Shown: in pieces, positions 15,663-24,814 of the stretch | Layout: each line of letters begins with the position of its first letter | Numbering within the stretch: position 1 is the first letter of the stretch | DNA from: an uncultured Sterolibacteriaceae bacterium | GTDB taxonomy: Bacteria; Pseudomonadota; Gammaproteobacteria; Burkholderiales; Rhodocyclaceae | DNA length: 64,000 nt | Assembly (NCBI GenBank): GCA_937888595.1 | Contig: CALARK010000022.1 | Coordinates: 62,001-126,000, forward strand | Direction: 5' to 3' | Made by a program: the position numbers and the translations under genes | Notes under the pieces: model-generated | Seen by the model: only the letters and a program-made list of their open reading frames with translations | The model's database searches: none | Told to the model about the DNA's origin: nothing

Positions 15663-17623
15663 GGCTTGAAGGCCGCCACGCGGCGGCGCAATTCGTGGAA
15701 GCTCGAAGCATCCAGCCTACCGTAACGCAGCCCGGCGTAAAGCGCGGCGATGCGGCGGATTTCCGCTGCTTTCGTCGGTTGCGCCGAAAGCACCTGCACG
15801 ATGCGCCCTGCGTAGTCCTGCGGACCTTCCCAGTCGTGACGCGGGAAGCCGCGGCGGGCCAGCCGTTTCGTGAGGCGCAGCCATTGCCGCTGCACCCTGT
15901 CGGGATGCGGGCGGCGCCAGAGCATCCAGCCGGTCAGCGCGAGCAGCACAGCGCCGCAGAGCACCGCCAGCGTCGCCGTCATCGTCTGCCAGTCCGGGCT
16001 CTTCATGCCGAGCCGTTCGAGCAGGTCGCGCTGGCGTTGCGGATCGTAGCCGAGCACCCACTGGTTCCACGCGTTGTTGATCGCCCACCAGCGGTAGCGC
16101 AGGTCGCGCAGGAAGTGATAGCCGCGGGCGAGGAAGGGCAGCGGGTCGCCGGCCGGCACCGCGGCGGCGAGGTTTTCCTCGATGCGCGCCGGCGCTGAGG
16201 TCGCGGTCGGGTCCACGCGCACCCAGCCGCGACCCGCCAGCCAGACTTCCGCCCAGGCGTGCGCGTCGGACTGGCGGATCACCCAGGTGTCGTCGACGGG
16301 ATTGCGCTCGCCACCCTGATAGCCGGTGACGACGCGCGCCGGGACGCCGGCGGCCCGCATCAGCACGACGAAGGCGGAGGCGAAGTGCTCGCAGAAGCCG
16401 CGCCGGTGGTCGAACAGGAACTCGTCGGCCACGTCCCGATCCATCAGCGGCGGCCGCAGGGTGTAGACCAGCGTGCGCTCGCGCATGAAGTCGATGGCGC
16501 GCTGCAGCTGGACGGCATCGCTGCTGCCGTCCGCCGTCCAGCCGGCGCCGACTTCCCGGGTGCGCGGGTTGAGGCCCGCGGGCAGCTGCCGGGCCGCGGC
16601 CAGCGTGTCCGGCGATTCGCCGGGGTGGGTCACGGTAGTTTGCGACCGCAGCGTATAGCGCAGCCGTTCGCGCACCGGCTTGCGCGCATGGAGCTGGAAA
16701 TCGGTGGAGCGGAAGGCGCCGGGTGGCAGCGTCAGCGGCAGTTCGAGGGCGAACAGCCAGGGCCGGTTGTGCGGCTCCAGCGTCACGGTGTAGGTGAAGA
16801 GAGGGCCGTCCGCCAGCGGCCGGTAGGGCAGTTCGCGCGCGATGGCCTTTTCGCCGGGCCGCCAGGTGCGTTCGTCGAGACGCGTCAGCACCGGGCCGCG
16901 CCAGTACATCTCGCGCTTCGGCGGCACCGGGCCGTCGAACTTGACGCGGAAGGCGATGGCGTCGGACTGGATCAGGTTGTTGATCGTGCCCGGCGACATG
17001 CTGTCCGAGAGTCCCGTCAGGCCGCTGTAGGCATCGGCGGGCAGGCCCCACAGCGGCCCGGACACGCGCGGGAACAGGACGAACAGGATCAGCATGAAGG
17101 GCAGCGCCTGCGCGAGCAGCAGGCCGGCCCGCCGGAACAGCGCCGGCGGCTTGTCGCGCGGGTCGGTCAGGCTGGCGAGCGTGGCCGTGGCGACGGCGAG
17201 CGTGGCGAGCATGGTGGCCGCGACCGGGATCGACTGGTCCTCGAAGAACTGCGTCAGCGTCAGGAAGTAGGCGAGCAGCACGATGGCCAGCCCGTCACGC
17301 GGGGCACGCGCTTCCAGTTGCTTGAGGGCGAGAAAGATCAGCAGCAGCGCGACGCCGGCCCGCTGGCCGAACAGGGTGCGGTATTCGAGGAACACGCCGG
17401 CCGTGCCGGCAAGGGTGACGAAGACCAGCACCCAGCGCGTCGGCAAGGGCTGTCGCCACCATGCCAGTGCGACGCGCCAGGCAAAGGCGGCGCCGGTCGC
17501 GACCGACAGCCACACCGGCACCTGCAGGGTCAGCGGCAGGAAGGCGGCGATTCCCGTCGCCAGCAGCCACCAGGTCTGCACCGGTGCCAGTGGAACGACC
17601 GTGTGGCGGCGGTCAGCCTTCAT
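15659..17623 (-). CDS. tgpA: TgpA-type membrane transglutaminase-like protein (DUF3488)
   Basis: A 654-residue inner-membrane protein. Roughly six hydrophobic segments occupy the first 200 residues (for example TWWLLATGIAAFLPLTL and LLAQALPFMLILFVLF), followed by a large periplasmic transglutaminase-like domain and a last membrane span near residues 545-570 (TATLAVLCGAVLLALTGWML). The Cys-His-Asp triad is seen as RRGFCEHFA, SDAHAWAEVW and VRVDPTA. In Pseudomonas the homologue is essential and linked to the cell envelope; its substrate is unclear. The ATG at 17623 overlaps the DUF58 gene by 11 bases. DUF58-transglutaminase-MoxR clusters are common. Confidence 0.88.
   Translation of the reverse strand: MKADRRHTVVPLAPVQTWWLLATGIAAFLPLTLQVPVWLSVATGAAFAWRVALAWWRQPLPTRWVLVFVTLAGTAGVFLEYRTLFGQRAGVALLLIFLALKQLEARAPRDGLAIVLLAYFLTLTQFFEDQSIPVAATMLATLAVATATLASLTDPRDKPPALFRRAGLLLAQALPFMLILFVLFPRVSGPLWGLPADAYSGLTGLSDSMSPGTINNLIQSDAIAFRVKFDGPVPPKREMYWRGPVLTRLDERTWRPGEKAIARELPYRPLADGPLFTYTVTLEPHNRPWLFALELPLTLPPGAFRSTDFQLHARKPVRERLRYTLRSQTTVTHPGESPDTLAAARQLPAGLNPRTREVGAGWTADGSSDAVQLQRAIDFMRERTLVYTLRPPLMDRDVADEFLFDHRRGFCEHFASAFVVLMRAAGVPARVVTGYQGGERNPVDDTWVIRQSDAHAWAEVWLAGRGWVRVDPTATSAPARIEENLAAAVPAGDPLPFLARGYHFLRDLRYRWWAINNAWNQWVLGYDPQRQRDLLERLGMKSPDWQTMTATLAVLCGAVLLALTGWMLWRRPHPDRVQRQWLRLTKRLARRGFPRHDWEGPQDYAGRIVQVLSAQPTKAAEIRRIAALYAGLRYGRLDASSFHELRRRVAAFKP
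16533..16556 (-). repeat. Dispersed core repeat, divergent copy in tgpA
   Basis: On the plus strand GCCGTCCAGCCGGCGCCGAC then TTCC. Three mismatches to consensus; encodes EVGAGWTA in the gene frame. Confidence 0.55.
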
Positions 17624-18587
17624 GCAGGGCGAGCGCCTTGAGGCAGGCGTGAACGTGGTCGGGACCGTGTCCGCGGGCGAGCGTGGTGCCCGGCAGGCGC
17701 AGGCCCCAGGCGAGGCCGGCGTCCTCGGCATCGATCACCCAGCGCGCCAGTATCGAGAGGCGGGTTTCGGTGTCCATGCCCGCCGGGAGGGTGTCCCAGT
17801 CCAGCCAGAGTGCCTGCGCGGCGGTGCCGGCGAACTGCTTCGTCTGCAGCGGGGCGTCGCTACCCTGCCGAGCGGCGGCTTTCCATGCGACATGGTGGGG
17901 CGGATCACTCGGCTGGTGGCGCCGCAGGCCGGCGAAGTCCTCGTCGCCGGTGTCGCTGGACAGGCGCCCGCCCTGCAGGCCGGCAAAAGTCGGCAACGGC
18001 GGGACGGCGCCTGCCGGACGCGGATAGACGAGGCAGGCAAGGGCCGGTGCGGCGTAGCTCCAGGTACGTACCAGGCCGAGCGGCCAGACGGTTGCGAGGG
18101 TCGCGCGCGGCATCGTGAGCCAGCCGCGCCGGGCGGCCGGCAACGGCAGCAGGACCTGGGTGCTGTCGCCGGCCGGAACGTCGGCCGCGATGGTCGGCTG
18201 CCCGGGCAGGCCCAGTTGCACGAGACGACGCTCGCGTCGATCCGGGTTGGCGAGGCGGAGCGGAAAGCGCGCCGTCCCGCCGGCGAACACCGGGGCGGCC
18301 GCGCCGGTGCCGATCGACAGGCCGGCGAGGTTGCGGAAGGTGTGCAGGATGGTCGCGACGCCGAGGCCGACGAGGAGGAACACCAGCAGGTAGCCGAGGC
18401 CGAGGTTGTAGTTGATCGCGCCGATCAGCATCACGACGAGCGAAACGGCGTAGAGCAGGCCGGCGCGTGTCGGCAGGACGTAGACGCGACGCTGCGTCAG
18501 GACGATCGGCACGGGTTCGGGCGGCACCGTGCGCAGCGCCCAGGCGACGAAACGTTCGTGCAGGGCTTCGCGCAGTTTATGCAGCAT
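17613..18587 (-). CDS. DUF58-domain membrane protein
   Basis: A 324-residue protein with two membrane helices near residues 40-60 and 64-83 (GLLYAVSLVVMLIGAINYN, LGYLLVFLLVGLGVATILH), then a beta-rich region and the DUF58 core. The usual LRRYQPGDP-type motif of the family is recognisable as GLRRHQPSDPPHHVAWKAAAR. DUF58 proteins are encoded with MoxR ATPases and transglutaminases, and this gene lies between exactly those. Molecular role unknown; it is thought to be a MoxR client or scaffold. One dispersed repeat copy (AVPPLPTF) and one partial copy fall in this gene. Confidence 0.85.
   Translation of the reverse strand: MLHKLREALHERFVAWALRTVPPEPVPIVLTQRRVYVLPTRAGLLYAVSLVVMLIGAINYNLGLGYLLVFLLVGLGVATILHTFRNLAGLSIGTGAAAPVFAGGTARFPLRLANPDRRERRLVQLGLPGQPTIAADVPAGDSTQVLLPLPAARRGWLTMPRATLATVWPLGLVRTWSYAAPALACLVYPRPAGAVPPLPTFAGLQGGRLSSDTGDEDFAGLRRHQPSDPPHHVAWKAAARQGSDAPLQTKQFAGTAAQALWLDWDTLPAGMDTETRLSILARWVIDAEDAGLAWGLRLPGTTLARGHGPDHVHACLKALALHEG
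17985..18008 (+). repeat. Dispersed core repeat, copy in the DUF58 gene
   Basis: AAAA then GTCGGCAACGGCGGGACGGC, two changes from consensus. Encodes AVPPLPTF on the minus strand. Confidence 0.75.
18271..18285 (-). repeat. Dispersed core repeat, partial copy in the DUF58 gene
   Basis: Only the GCCGTCCCGCCGGCG half matches; the CCGACTTT half is absent. May be chance. Confidence 0.3.
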
Positions 18588-18592
18588 GGCTG

Positions 18593-19540
18593 CTACGGGA
18601 GCGGCACCGCCTCGATGAGCGAGCGGGCGATGTCGCCGGACGAGCGGCGCTCGCCACCGGCATCGCCGCGTCCCTGCAGGCGATGCGCGGCGACGGCGGG
18701 CAGGACGGCCTGGATATCCTCGGGCAACACGTACTCGCGGCCGACCAGCAGCGCCCAGGCGCGTGCGGCGGCGAGCAGGCCGAGGCCGGCGCGCGGCGAC
18801 AGGCCGGTCGGCCAGTCCGCCGCAGTCCGTGTATGGGCGACGAGTGCCTGCACATAGTCGAGGAGGGGGTCGGCGACGTGAATCCTTGCTGCCTGCGCCT
18901 GGGCGGCCGAGAGTTCCTCCGGGCCGAGCAGGGGTGCCGCCTCGGCGAGGAGGGCGCGCCGGTCGCGGCCGGCGAGCAGGGCACGCTCGGCGGCGCGGTC
19001 CGGATAGCCGAGCTCGATGCGCATCAGGAAGCGGTCGAGCTGCGATTCCGGCAACGGAAAGGTGCCGATCTGGTGGGCCGGGTTCTGCGTGGCGATGACG
19101 AAGAATGGATCGGGCAGGGGGCGCGTTTCGCCCTCGACCGTCACCTGCCGCTCTTCCATGGCCTCGAGCAGGGCGCTCTGCGCCTTCGGCGTGGCGCGGT
19201 TGATTTCGTCGGCCAGCACGACCTGGCTGAAGACCGGGCCGGGGTGGAAGCGGAACACGCCGTTGTCCCGGTCGAAGATCGAGATGCCGAGGATGTCGGC
19301 CGGCAGCATGTCGCTGGTGAACTGGATGCGCTGGAAGGCGAGGCCGAGCAGGCGGGCGAGCGTGTGGGCCAGCGTGGTCTTGCCGACGCCGGGCAGGTCC
19401 TCGATGAGCAGGTGGCCGCGCGCGAGCAGGCAGGCGAGCGCGAGACGGATCGCATGTTCCTTGCCGAGGATGATGTCCGAGGCCGCGGCATGGACGGCGG
19501 ACAGGCGGGTCTGAAGGGTGCTCTGGGGGGGCGGGGGCAT
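18593..19540 (-). CDS. MoxR-family AAA+ ATPase
   Basis: A 315-residue AAA+ chaperone-like ATPase. Walker A is LPGVGKTT (K54), Walker B VVLADEINRATPKAQSALLEAMEE, sensor 1 FFVIATQNP and a sensor 2 region SPRAGLGLLAAARAWALL. MoxR proteins remodel or mature partner complexes, often with von Willebrand or DUF58 partners. The ATG at 19540 gives the family N-terminus; an upstream extension to 19609 lacks homology. It leads the minus-strand unit moxR-DUF58-tgpA-mltB-TPMT, with a five-base gap to DUF58. It is divergent from the deacetylase gene, leaving 74 bases for both promoters. Confidence 0.92.
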   Translation of the reverse strand: MPPPPQSTLQTRLSAVHAAASDIILGKEHAIRLALACLLARGHLLIEDLPGVGKTTLAHTLARLLGLAFQRIQFTSDMLPADILGISIFDRDNGVFRFHPGPVFSQVVLADEINRATPKAQSALLEAMEERQVTVEGETRPLPDPFFVIATQNPAHQIGTFPLPESQLDRFLMRIELGYPDRAAERALLAGRDRRALLAEAAPLLGPEELSAAQAQAARIHVADPLLDYVQALVAHTRTAADWPTGLSPRAGLGLLAAARAWALLVGREYVLPEDIQAVLPAVAAHRLQGRGDAGGERRSSGDIARSLIEAVPLP

Positions 19541-19614
19541 GAGAAAAATTCCCTCGAAACGGTCATAATGCAGCTTTTGGCCGATTGTAAACGCAAGCGC
19601 GATTCTCACGCCCC

Positions 19615-20538
19615 ATGACGATAGCCTTCATTTCCCACCCCGATTGCCTGCTCCACAACATGGGCTCGTATCACCCCGAAAGCCCCGAGCGCCTCGGCGC
19701 CATCCAGGACCGGCTGATCGCCGCCGGCCTCGACATCTACCTGTCCTACCACGACGCGCCGCTGGCCGAAAACGAACACCTGCGGCGGGCACATCCGCAA
19801 AGCTACATCGACATGATCACGGCGAGCGTGCCGGCTCAGGGCATCCATCACCTCGACCCGGATACCGCCCTGTGCCCGCATACGCTCAAGGCCGCCCTGC
19901 GGGCCGCGGGCGCGGGCGTGCTGGCGACCGACCTGGTGATGAAGAAGGAGGTGCCGGCGGCGTTCTGCGCGGTTCGCCCGCCCGGCCATCACGCCGAGCA
20001 TGCCCGCTCGATGGGCTTCTGCTTCTTCAACAACATCGTGGTCGCCGCCCGCCATGCCCTCGATGCCTGGGGGCTGGAGCGCGTCGCGGTCATCGACTTC
20101 GACGTGCACCACGGCAACGGTACCGAGAACATCCTCGAGCAGGACATGCGCACGCTGATGTGCAGCATCTTCCAGCATCCGTTCTATCCCTATTGCGGCG
20201 ACGACGAACCGGCACCGAACATGTGCAATGTGCCGATGTCGGCACGCTCGCGCGGCGATGCTTTCCGCGAGGTGGTCAGCGAGGTCTGGATGCCGCGCCT
20301 GCACGCGTTCAAGCCGCAGATGATCTTCATCTCGGCCGGCTTCGATGCCCACCTGGAGGACGACATGGGCAACCTCGGCCTGGTCGAGTCCGACTACGCC
20401 TGGGTGACCGAGCAGCTGCTGGCCGTCGCGAAGCAGTATTCGGAAGGCCGCATCGTCTCGATGCTCGAGGGCGGTTATGTGCTTTCGTCGCTGGCCCGCA
20501 GCGTGGCCGCCCACATCAAGGCCCTCGCCGAGCTGTAA
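19615..20538 (+). CDS. Histone deacetylase-superfamily (acetoin utilisation-type) deacetylase
   Basis: Zinc-dependent deacetylase fold, 307 residues. Motifs are YHPESPERL at the N-terminus, RPPGHHAEHARSMGFCFFNN, VIDFDVHHGNGTENI and ISAGFDAHLEDDMG, supplying the catalytic His pair and the D-H-D zinc ligands. Bacterial members act on acetyl-lysine, acetylpolyamines or related amides; the substrate here is unknown. The ATG at 19615 fits the start of homology. A short GC hairpin near 20556-20576 follows the stop and may end the transcript before dapA. Confidence 0.88.
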   Translation: MTIAFISHPDCLLHNMGSYHPESPERLGAIQDRLIAAGLDIYLSYHDAPLAENEHLRRAHPQSYIDMITASVPAQGIHHLDPDTALCPHTLKAALRAAGAGVLATDLVMKKEVPAAFCAVRPPGHHAEHARSMGFCFFNNIVVAARHALDAWGLERVAVIDFDVHHGNGTENILEQDMRTLMCSIFQHPFYPYCGDDEPAPNMCNVPMSARSRGDAFREVVSEVWMPRLHAFKPQMIFISAGFDAHLEDDMGNLGLVESDYAWVTEQLLAVAKQYSEGRIVSMLEGGYVLSSLARSVAAHIKALAEL

Positions 20539-20604
20539 CTTTCCCTTACATCCGGGGCCGGCGTAATGGCCGGGCCCATCCTTTAGAATCCGCATTTCGC
20601 CAAA

Positions 20605-21495
20605 ATGAGTTCAACGATGATCCAAGGTTCCCTTCCCGCCATCGTCACCCCCATGCTCGAGGACGGCGCGCTCGACCTTCCGGGCCTGCGCCGCTTGCTC
20701 GACTGGCATATCGCCGAAGGCTCGGACGGTATCGTCGTGGTCGGCACGACCGGCGAATCGCCGACGGTCGACATGGAAGAGCATTGCACGCTGATCCGCA
20801 CCACCGTCGAGCATGTCGCCGGCCGCATCCCGGTGATCGCCGGCACCGGCGCCAACTCGACCAGCGAGGCGATCGAACTGGCGGAGTGCGCGAAGTCGGT
20901 CGGGGCCACGGCGCATCTTTCAGTCGTGCCCTACTACAACAAGCCGACGCAGGAAGGCCTCTACCGCCATTTCAAGGCCATCGCCGAGGCGGTCGACCTG
21001 CCGCTGATCCTCTACAACGTGCCGGGCCGCACCGTCGCCGACATGTCGAACGACACGACGCTGCGTCTGGCGCAGGTGCCGGGCATCGTCGGCATCAAGG
21101 ATGCGACCGGCAACCTCGAACGCGGTGCCGATCTCGTCAAGCGGGCACCGGCCGGCTTCGCCATCTACAGTGGTGACGATCCTACCGGCGTCATGCTGAC
21201 CCTGCTGGGCGGCGCCGGGGTGATCTCGGTCACGGCGAACGTCGCGCCGCGCCTGATGCACGAAATGATCGCCGCCGCTCTCGCCGGCGATGTCATGACG
21301 GCACGCGACATCAACGCGCGCCTGCAGGGCCTGCACAAGCAGCTGTTCTGCGAGGCCAACCCGATTCCCGTCAAGTGGTCCTGCGCGCGCATGGGGCTGA
21401 TCACGGAAGGGCTGCGCCTGCCGCTGACCCCCCTGTCCACCGAATTCCACGACCGAGTGCTTGGCGCCATGCGCGAGGCCGGCATCCCGATCTGA
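20605..21495 (+). CDS. dapA: 4-Hydroxy-tetrahydrodipicolinate synthase
   Basis: First committed enzyme of lysine/meso-diaminopimelate synthesis, condensing pyruvate with aspartate semialdehyde. The 296-residue product contains GTTGESPT, VVPYYNKPTQEGLYRHF, ILYNVPGRT (catalytic Tyr) and GIKDATGN (Schiff-base Lys). Using the internal ATG at 20617 would place these at Y133 and K161 as in E. coli, so that start is a real alternative; neither has a good ribosome site. It is followed two bases later by bamC, the conserved dapA-bamC arrangement. Confidence 0.95.
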   Translation: MSSTMIQGSLPAIVTPMLEDGALDLPGLRRLLDWHIAEGSDGIVVVGTTGESPTVDMEEHCTLIRTTVEHVAGRIPVIAGTGANSTSEAIELAECAKSVGATAHLSVVPYYNKPTQEGLYRHFKAIAEAVDLPLILYNVPGRTVADMSNDTTLRLAQVPGIVGIKDATGNLERGADLVKRAPAGFAIYSGDDPTGVMLTLLGGAGVISVTANVAPRLMHEMIAAALAGDVMTARDINARLQGLHKQLFCEANPIPVKWSCARMGLITEGLRLPLTPLSTEFHDRVLGAMREAGIPI

Positions 21496-21497
21496 AG

Positions 21498-22655
21498 ATG
21501 AACATCACTTCGAACATCCTGCGCCTGGCCGGCCTGCTTCTGGCCAGTGCCCTGCTGGCCGCCTGCTCGGGCGGCATCCTGCCCGAGTCGAAGAAGATCG
21601 ACTACAAATCGGCCGGCAAGCTGCCGACGCTCGAAGTGCCGCCCGACCTGACGCAGCCGACGCGCGACGACCGTTATGCCGTCCCGGACGTCACGCCGCG
21701 CGGTACCGCCACCTATTCCGAATACGCGGGCGAGCGCACCAGCGGGGCGACCTCGACGGCACCGGCCGTGCTGCCCACGGTCGACAAGATGCGCATCGAG
21801 CGCGCCGGCTCGCAGCGCTGGCTGGTCGCGGCCGGGACGCCCGAACAGCTCTGGCCCGCGCTCAAGGAGTTCTGGCAGGAGCTCGGCTTCATCATCAACG
21901 TCGAGACGCCCGAGGCCGGCGTGATGGAGACCGACTGGGCGGAGGATCGCGCCAAGCTGCCGCAGGACGTCATCCGCGGCACGCTCGGCAAGGTCTTCGA
22001 CAGCCTCTATTCCACGGCCGAGCGCGACAAGTTCCGCACCCGCGTCGAAAAGGGTGCCGAACCGGGCACGACCGAGATCTACATCAGCCACCGCGGCATG
22101 TACGAGGTCTATGTCGACGAGGGCAAGAGCGAGACGCGCTGGCAGCCGCGTCCGGCCGAGCCCGAACTCGAGGCGGAGATGCTGCGCCGCCTGATGGTGC
22201 GGCTCGGCGTCGAAGAGAACCGGGCCAAGTCGATGATCGCCGCCGCGCCGAAGCAGGAGCGTGCCAAGCTGACCCGCGCGGCCGACGGTGCCGGGACGCT
22301 GGCCCTGATGGAGTCCTTCGACCGCGCCTGGCGCCGGGTCGGGCTGGCGCTCGACCGGGTCGGCTTCACCGTCGAGGATCGCGACCGCTCGCAGGGACTC
22401 TATTTCGTGCGCTACATCGATCCGGAGGCGGACAATCGCAAGAAGGATGACAAGGGGGGCTGGCTCAGCAAGCTCAACCCGATGAACCTGTTCCAGAGCG
22501 ACAAGTCCAAGGTCGATCCGCAAGCGCAATACCGCATTCACGTGGCCGGCGAGGGCGATGCCAGCACGGTGCGCATCCTGACCCGCGAGGGCGGTGCCGA
22601 CAACTCGGAAACGGCGCGCAGGATCCTGGGGCTGTTGCACGAACAATTGAAGTGA
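21498..22655 (+). CDS. bamC: Outer membrane assembly lipoprotein BamC
   Basis: Lipoprotein component of the beta-barrel assembly complex. The 385-residue product has a signal peptide with lipobox SALLAACSGG, an unstructured N-terminal region with PTLEVPPDLTQPTRDDRYAVPD (the segment that in E. coli binds BamD), and two helix-grip domains, one around WLVAAGTPEQLWPALKEFWQELGF and one around ALMESFDRAWRRVGLALDRVGF. The start ATG lies two bases after dapA. Identification is strong by motif and position. Confidence 0.9.
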   Translation: MNITSNILRLAGLLLASALLAACSGGILPESKKIDYKSAGKLPTLEVPPDLTQPTRDDRYAVPDVTPRGTATYSEYAGERTSGATSTAPAVLPTVDKMRIERAGSQRWLVAAGTPEQLWPALKEFWQELGFIINVETPEAGVMETDWAEDRAKLPQDVIRGTLGKVFDSLYSTAERDKFRTRVEKGAEPGTTEIYISHRGMYEVYVDEGKSETRWQPRPAEPELEAEMLRRLMVRLGVEENRAKSMIAAAPKQERAKLTRAADGAGTLALMESFDRAWRRVGLALDRVGFTVEDRDRSQGLYFVRYIDPEADNRKKDDKGGWLSKLNPMNLFQSDKSKVDPQAQYRIHVAGEGDASTVRILTREGGADNSETARRILGLLHEQLK

Positions 22656-22665
22656 CCCTGCCGGC

Positions 22666-23430
22666 GTGATCAGATTTGCCTCGCTGGGCAGCGGCAGCAA
22701 GGGCAATGCCCTGCTCGTCGAGTCCGGCCGCACGCGCGTGCTGGTGGATTGCGGCTTCGGTCCGCGGGAAATGGCGAGGCGCCTCGAGAGCAAGGGTGTC
22801 GCGCCGGAATCCATTGCGGCCGTGCTGGTGACGCACGAACATGCCGACCATGTGGGCGGCGCGGCACGCTGTGCCGCACGTTTCGGCTGGACGGTCCACG
22901 CCAGCTACGGCACCGCCGCCGCAGCCGGCCAATTGGCCGATGTGACGGTGCGGCGCTTCGACAGCCATGCCGCTTTTGCCATCGGCGATCTCGAGATCCA
23001 TCCCTACCCGGTGCCGCACGATGCGCGCGAACCGACCCAATTCGTCTTTTCGGACGGGGCGAAACGACTGGGCGTGCTCACCGATGCCGGCACTGTCACG
23101 CCGCACATCGCCGCGATGCTGGCGGAATGCGCGGCGCTCGTGCTCGAATGCAATCACGATGCGCAGATGCTGGCGCGGGGGCGCTATCCGCCGCCGCTCA
23201 AGCAGCGCATCGCCGGTGGCTTCGGTCATCTGGAGAACGACGCTGCCGCAGGCCTGCTGCGGGGGATCGGCGGCAAATCCCTCCAGCATGTCGTCGCCGC
23301 CCACCTGTCCGAGGAAAACAATACGCCGGCGCTGGCCCGTGCGGCACTGGCCGGCGCGCTGGGCTGCGGGGCCGAATGGATCGGCGTGGCCAGCCAGGTC
23401 GAGGGGTTCGGCTGGCGTGAATTGAGGTGA
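22666..23430 (+). CDS. MBL-fold metallo-hydrolase (YycJ-like)
   Basis: A 254-residue metallo-beta-lactamase fold protein. The metal motif THEHADHVGG and downstream PVPHDAREP, LTDAGTVTP, LECNHD and AAHLSEENN complete the set seen in YycJ/WalJ-like exonuclease-type hydrolases. N-terminal FASLGSGSKGNALLVESG is typical. The start is GTG at 22666; its stop overlaps the rlmD GTG start by four bases. Probable nucleic-acid phosphodiesterase by family; substrate not shown. Confidence 0.85.
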   Translation: MIRFASLGSGSKGNALLVESGRTRVLVDCGFGPREMARRLESKGVAPESIAAVLVTHEHADHVGGAARCAARFGWTVHASYGTAAAAGQLADVTVRRFDSHAAFAIGDLEIHPYPVPHDAREPTQFVFSDGAKRLGVLTDAGTVTPHIAAMLAECAALVLECNHDAQMLARGRYPPPLKQRIAGGFGHLENDAAAGLLRGIGGKSLQHVVAAHLSEENNTPALARAALAGALGCGAEWIGVASQVEGFGWRELR

Positions 23431-24746
23431 GCATGGAAATGAAACAGCACACGAATATCGCCGGGGTCGAGTCGCTCGATCACGAAGGCCGCGGGGTTGC
23501 GCACGTCGAGGGCAAGGCCATCTTCATCGAGGGCGCGCTGCCGGGCGAGCGGGTCGTCTACTCGAGCTTCCGCCGCAAGCCGACCTTCGAGAATGCGCAT
23601 GCCGTCGAAATCCTGCGGGCATCGAGCCAGCGCGTGACGCCGAAGTGTCCGCACTTCGGCACATGCGGGGGCTGCAGCATGCAGCACCTCGACCTGCTGG
23701 CGCAGACCGCTGCCAAGCAGCGCGTACTGGAGGATGCCTTCTGGCACATCGCGCGCCTGCGCCCCGAATCCATCCTGCCGCCGATCATCGGCCCGGCCTG
23801 GGGCTATCGTCGCCGTGCGCGCCTGACGGTGCGGCTGGTCGCGAAGAAGGGCGGCGTACTGGTCGGCTTCCACGAAAAGCGCAGCAGCTATGTCGCCGTG
23901 ATGGATTCCTGCGCCGTCCTGCCGGCGCCGATTTCCGCACTATTGCCCGAGATGCGTCGCCTGGTCGAGTCGTTGTCGATTCCCGGCCGCCTGCCGCAGA
24001 TCGAAGTCGCGGCGGGCGACACACCGACCGCACTGGTGTTCCGGATTCTCGAACCCTTGACGCCGGATGACGAGGACAAGCTGCGTGCCTTCGCCGACCG
24101 GCACGGCGTGCATGTCTGGCTGCAGACCGGCGGGCCCGACACTGCGGCACTCTTCCATCCGGCCGATGGCGGCTGGCCGACCTACCGCCTGCCGGATTTC
24201 GACGTGACGCTGCGCTTCCGGCCGACCGATTTCACGCAGGTGAACCACGATATCAACCGCGTGCTGGTGCGGCGGGCGCTCGGCCTGCTCGACGTCCGTC
24301 CTGGCGAGTCGGTCGCCGACATGTTCTGCGGGCTGGGCAACTTCACGCTGCCCCTGGCGCGCATGGGCGCCAGGGTCGTCGGCGTCGAGGGCAGTGCGCC
24401 GCTGCTCGCCCGGGCGAAGGAAAATGCCGTGCTCAACGGCCTCGATTCCCGCATCGACTACCACGTCGCCAACCTCTTCGAGGTGACGCCGGAACAACTG
24501 GCCGGCTGGGGCCGCTTCGAGAAGATGCTGATCGACCCGCCGCGCGAAGGCGCCATCGAGCTCGTCAAGTCGTTCGGCGAGGATGCACCCGCGCGGATCG
24601 TCTACGTCTCCTGCAACCCGGCGACGCTGGCGCGCGATGCGGCGGTGCTGGTGCATGAAAAGGGCTACCGGCTGAAAGCGGCCGGTATTGCCAACATGTT
24701 CCCGCAGACCTCGCACGTCGAGTCGATCGCACTGTTCGGGCGGTAG
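23427..24746 (+). CDS. rlmD: 23S rRNA (uracil-1939-C5)-methyltransferase
   Basis: RlmD/RumA transfers methyl from SAM to U1939 and carries a [4Fe-4S] cluster. The 439-residue product has a TRAM-like N-terminus (GVESLDHEGRGVAHVEGKAIFIEGALPGE). The cluster cysteines are C74, C80, C83 and C162, the SAM motif is ADMFCGLGNFTLPLA, and the catalytic region is VYVSCNPATLARD. The listed GTG start overlaps the upstream stop; an ATG six bases on is possible. A dispersed core repeat copy encodes AVLPAPIS directly after the fourth cluster cysteine. Confidence 0.94.
   Translation: MSMEMKQHTNIAGVESLDHEGRGVAHVEGKAIFIEGALPGERVVYSSFRRKPTFENAHAVEILRASSQRVTPKCPHFGTCGGCSMQHLDLLAQTAAKQRVLEDAFWHIARLRPESILPPIIGPAWGYRRRARLTVRLVAKKGGVLVGFHEKRSSYVAVMDSCAVLPAPISALLPEMRRLVESLSIPGRLPQIEVAAGDTPTALVFRILEPLTPDDEDKLRAFADRHGVHVWLQTGGPDTAALFHPADGGWPTYRLPDFDVTLRFRPTDFTQVNHDINRVLVRRALGLLDVRPGESVADMFCGLGNFTLPLARMGARVVGVEGSAPLLARAKENAVLNGLDSRIDYHVANLFEVTPEQLAGWGRFEKMLIDPPREGAIELVKSFGEDAPARIVYVSCNPATLARDAAVLVHEKGYRLKAAGIANMFPQTSHVESIALFGR
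23913..23934 (-). repeat. Dispersed core repeat, copy in rlmD
   Basis: Plus strand reads GCCGTCCTGCCGGCGCCGAT then TT. Encodes AVLPAPI immediately after C162 of RlmD. Confidence 0.78.
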
Positions 24747-24753
24747 GAACGAA

Positions 24754-24777
24754 AACGGCGCTCCGCAGAGCGCCGTT
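24754..24777. terminator. GC hairpin between rlmD and the Bax-inhibitor gene
   Basis: Stem AACGGCGCT / AGCGCCGTT around a six-base loop, eight bases after the rlmD stop. The left flank is A-rich and the right flank lacks a clean T-run, so it may serve mainly the minus-strand gene. A dispersed repeat copy follows at once. Confidence 0.6.
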
Positions 24778-24782
24778 CGCTT

Positions 24783-24806
24783 GCCGTCCTGCCGGCGCCG
24801 ACTTTT
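24783..24806 (-). repeat. Dispersed core repeat, intergenic copy
   Basis: Plus strand GCCGTCCTGCCGGCGCCGAC then TTTT, one change from consensus. It lies between the converging rlmD and YccA-like genes, beside the hairpin at 24754. Confidence 0.88.
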
Positions 24807-24814
24807 TAGTCGCC

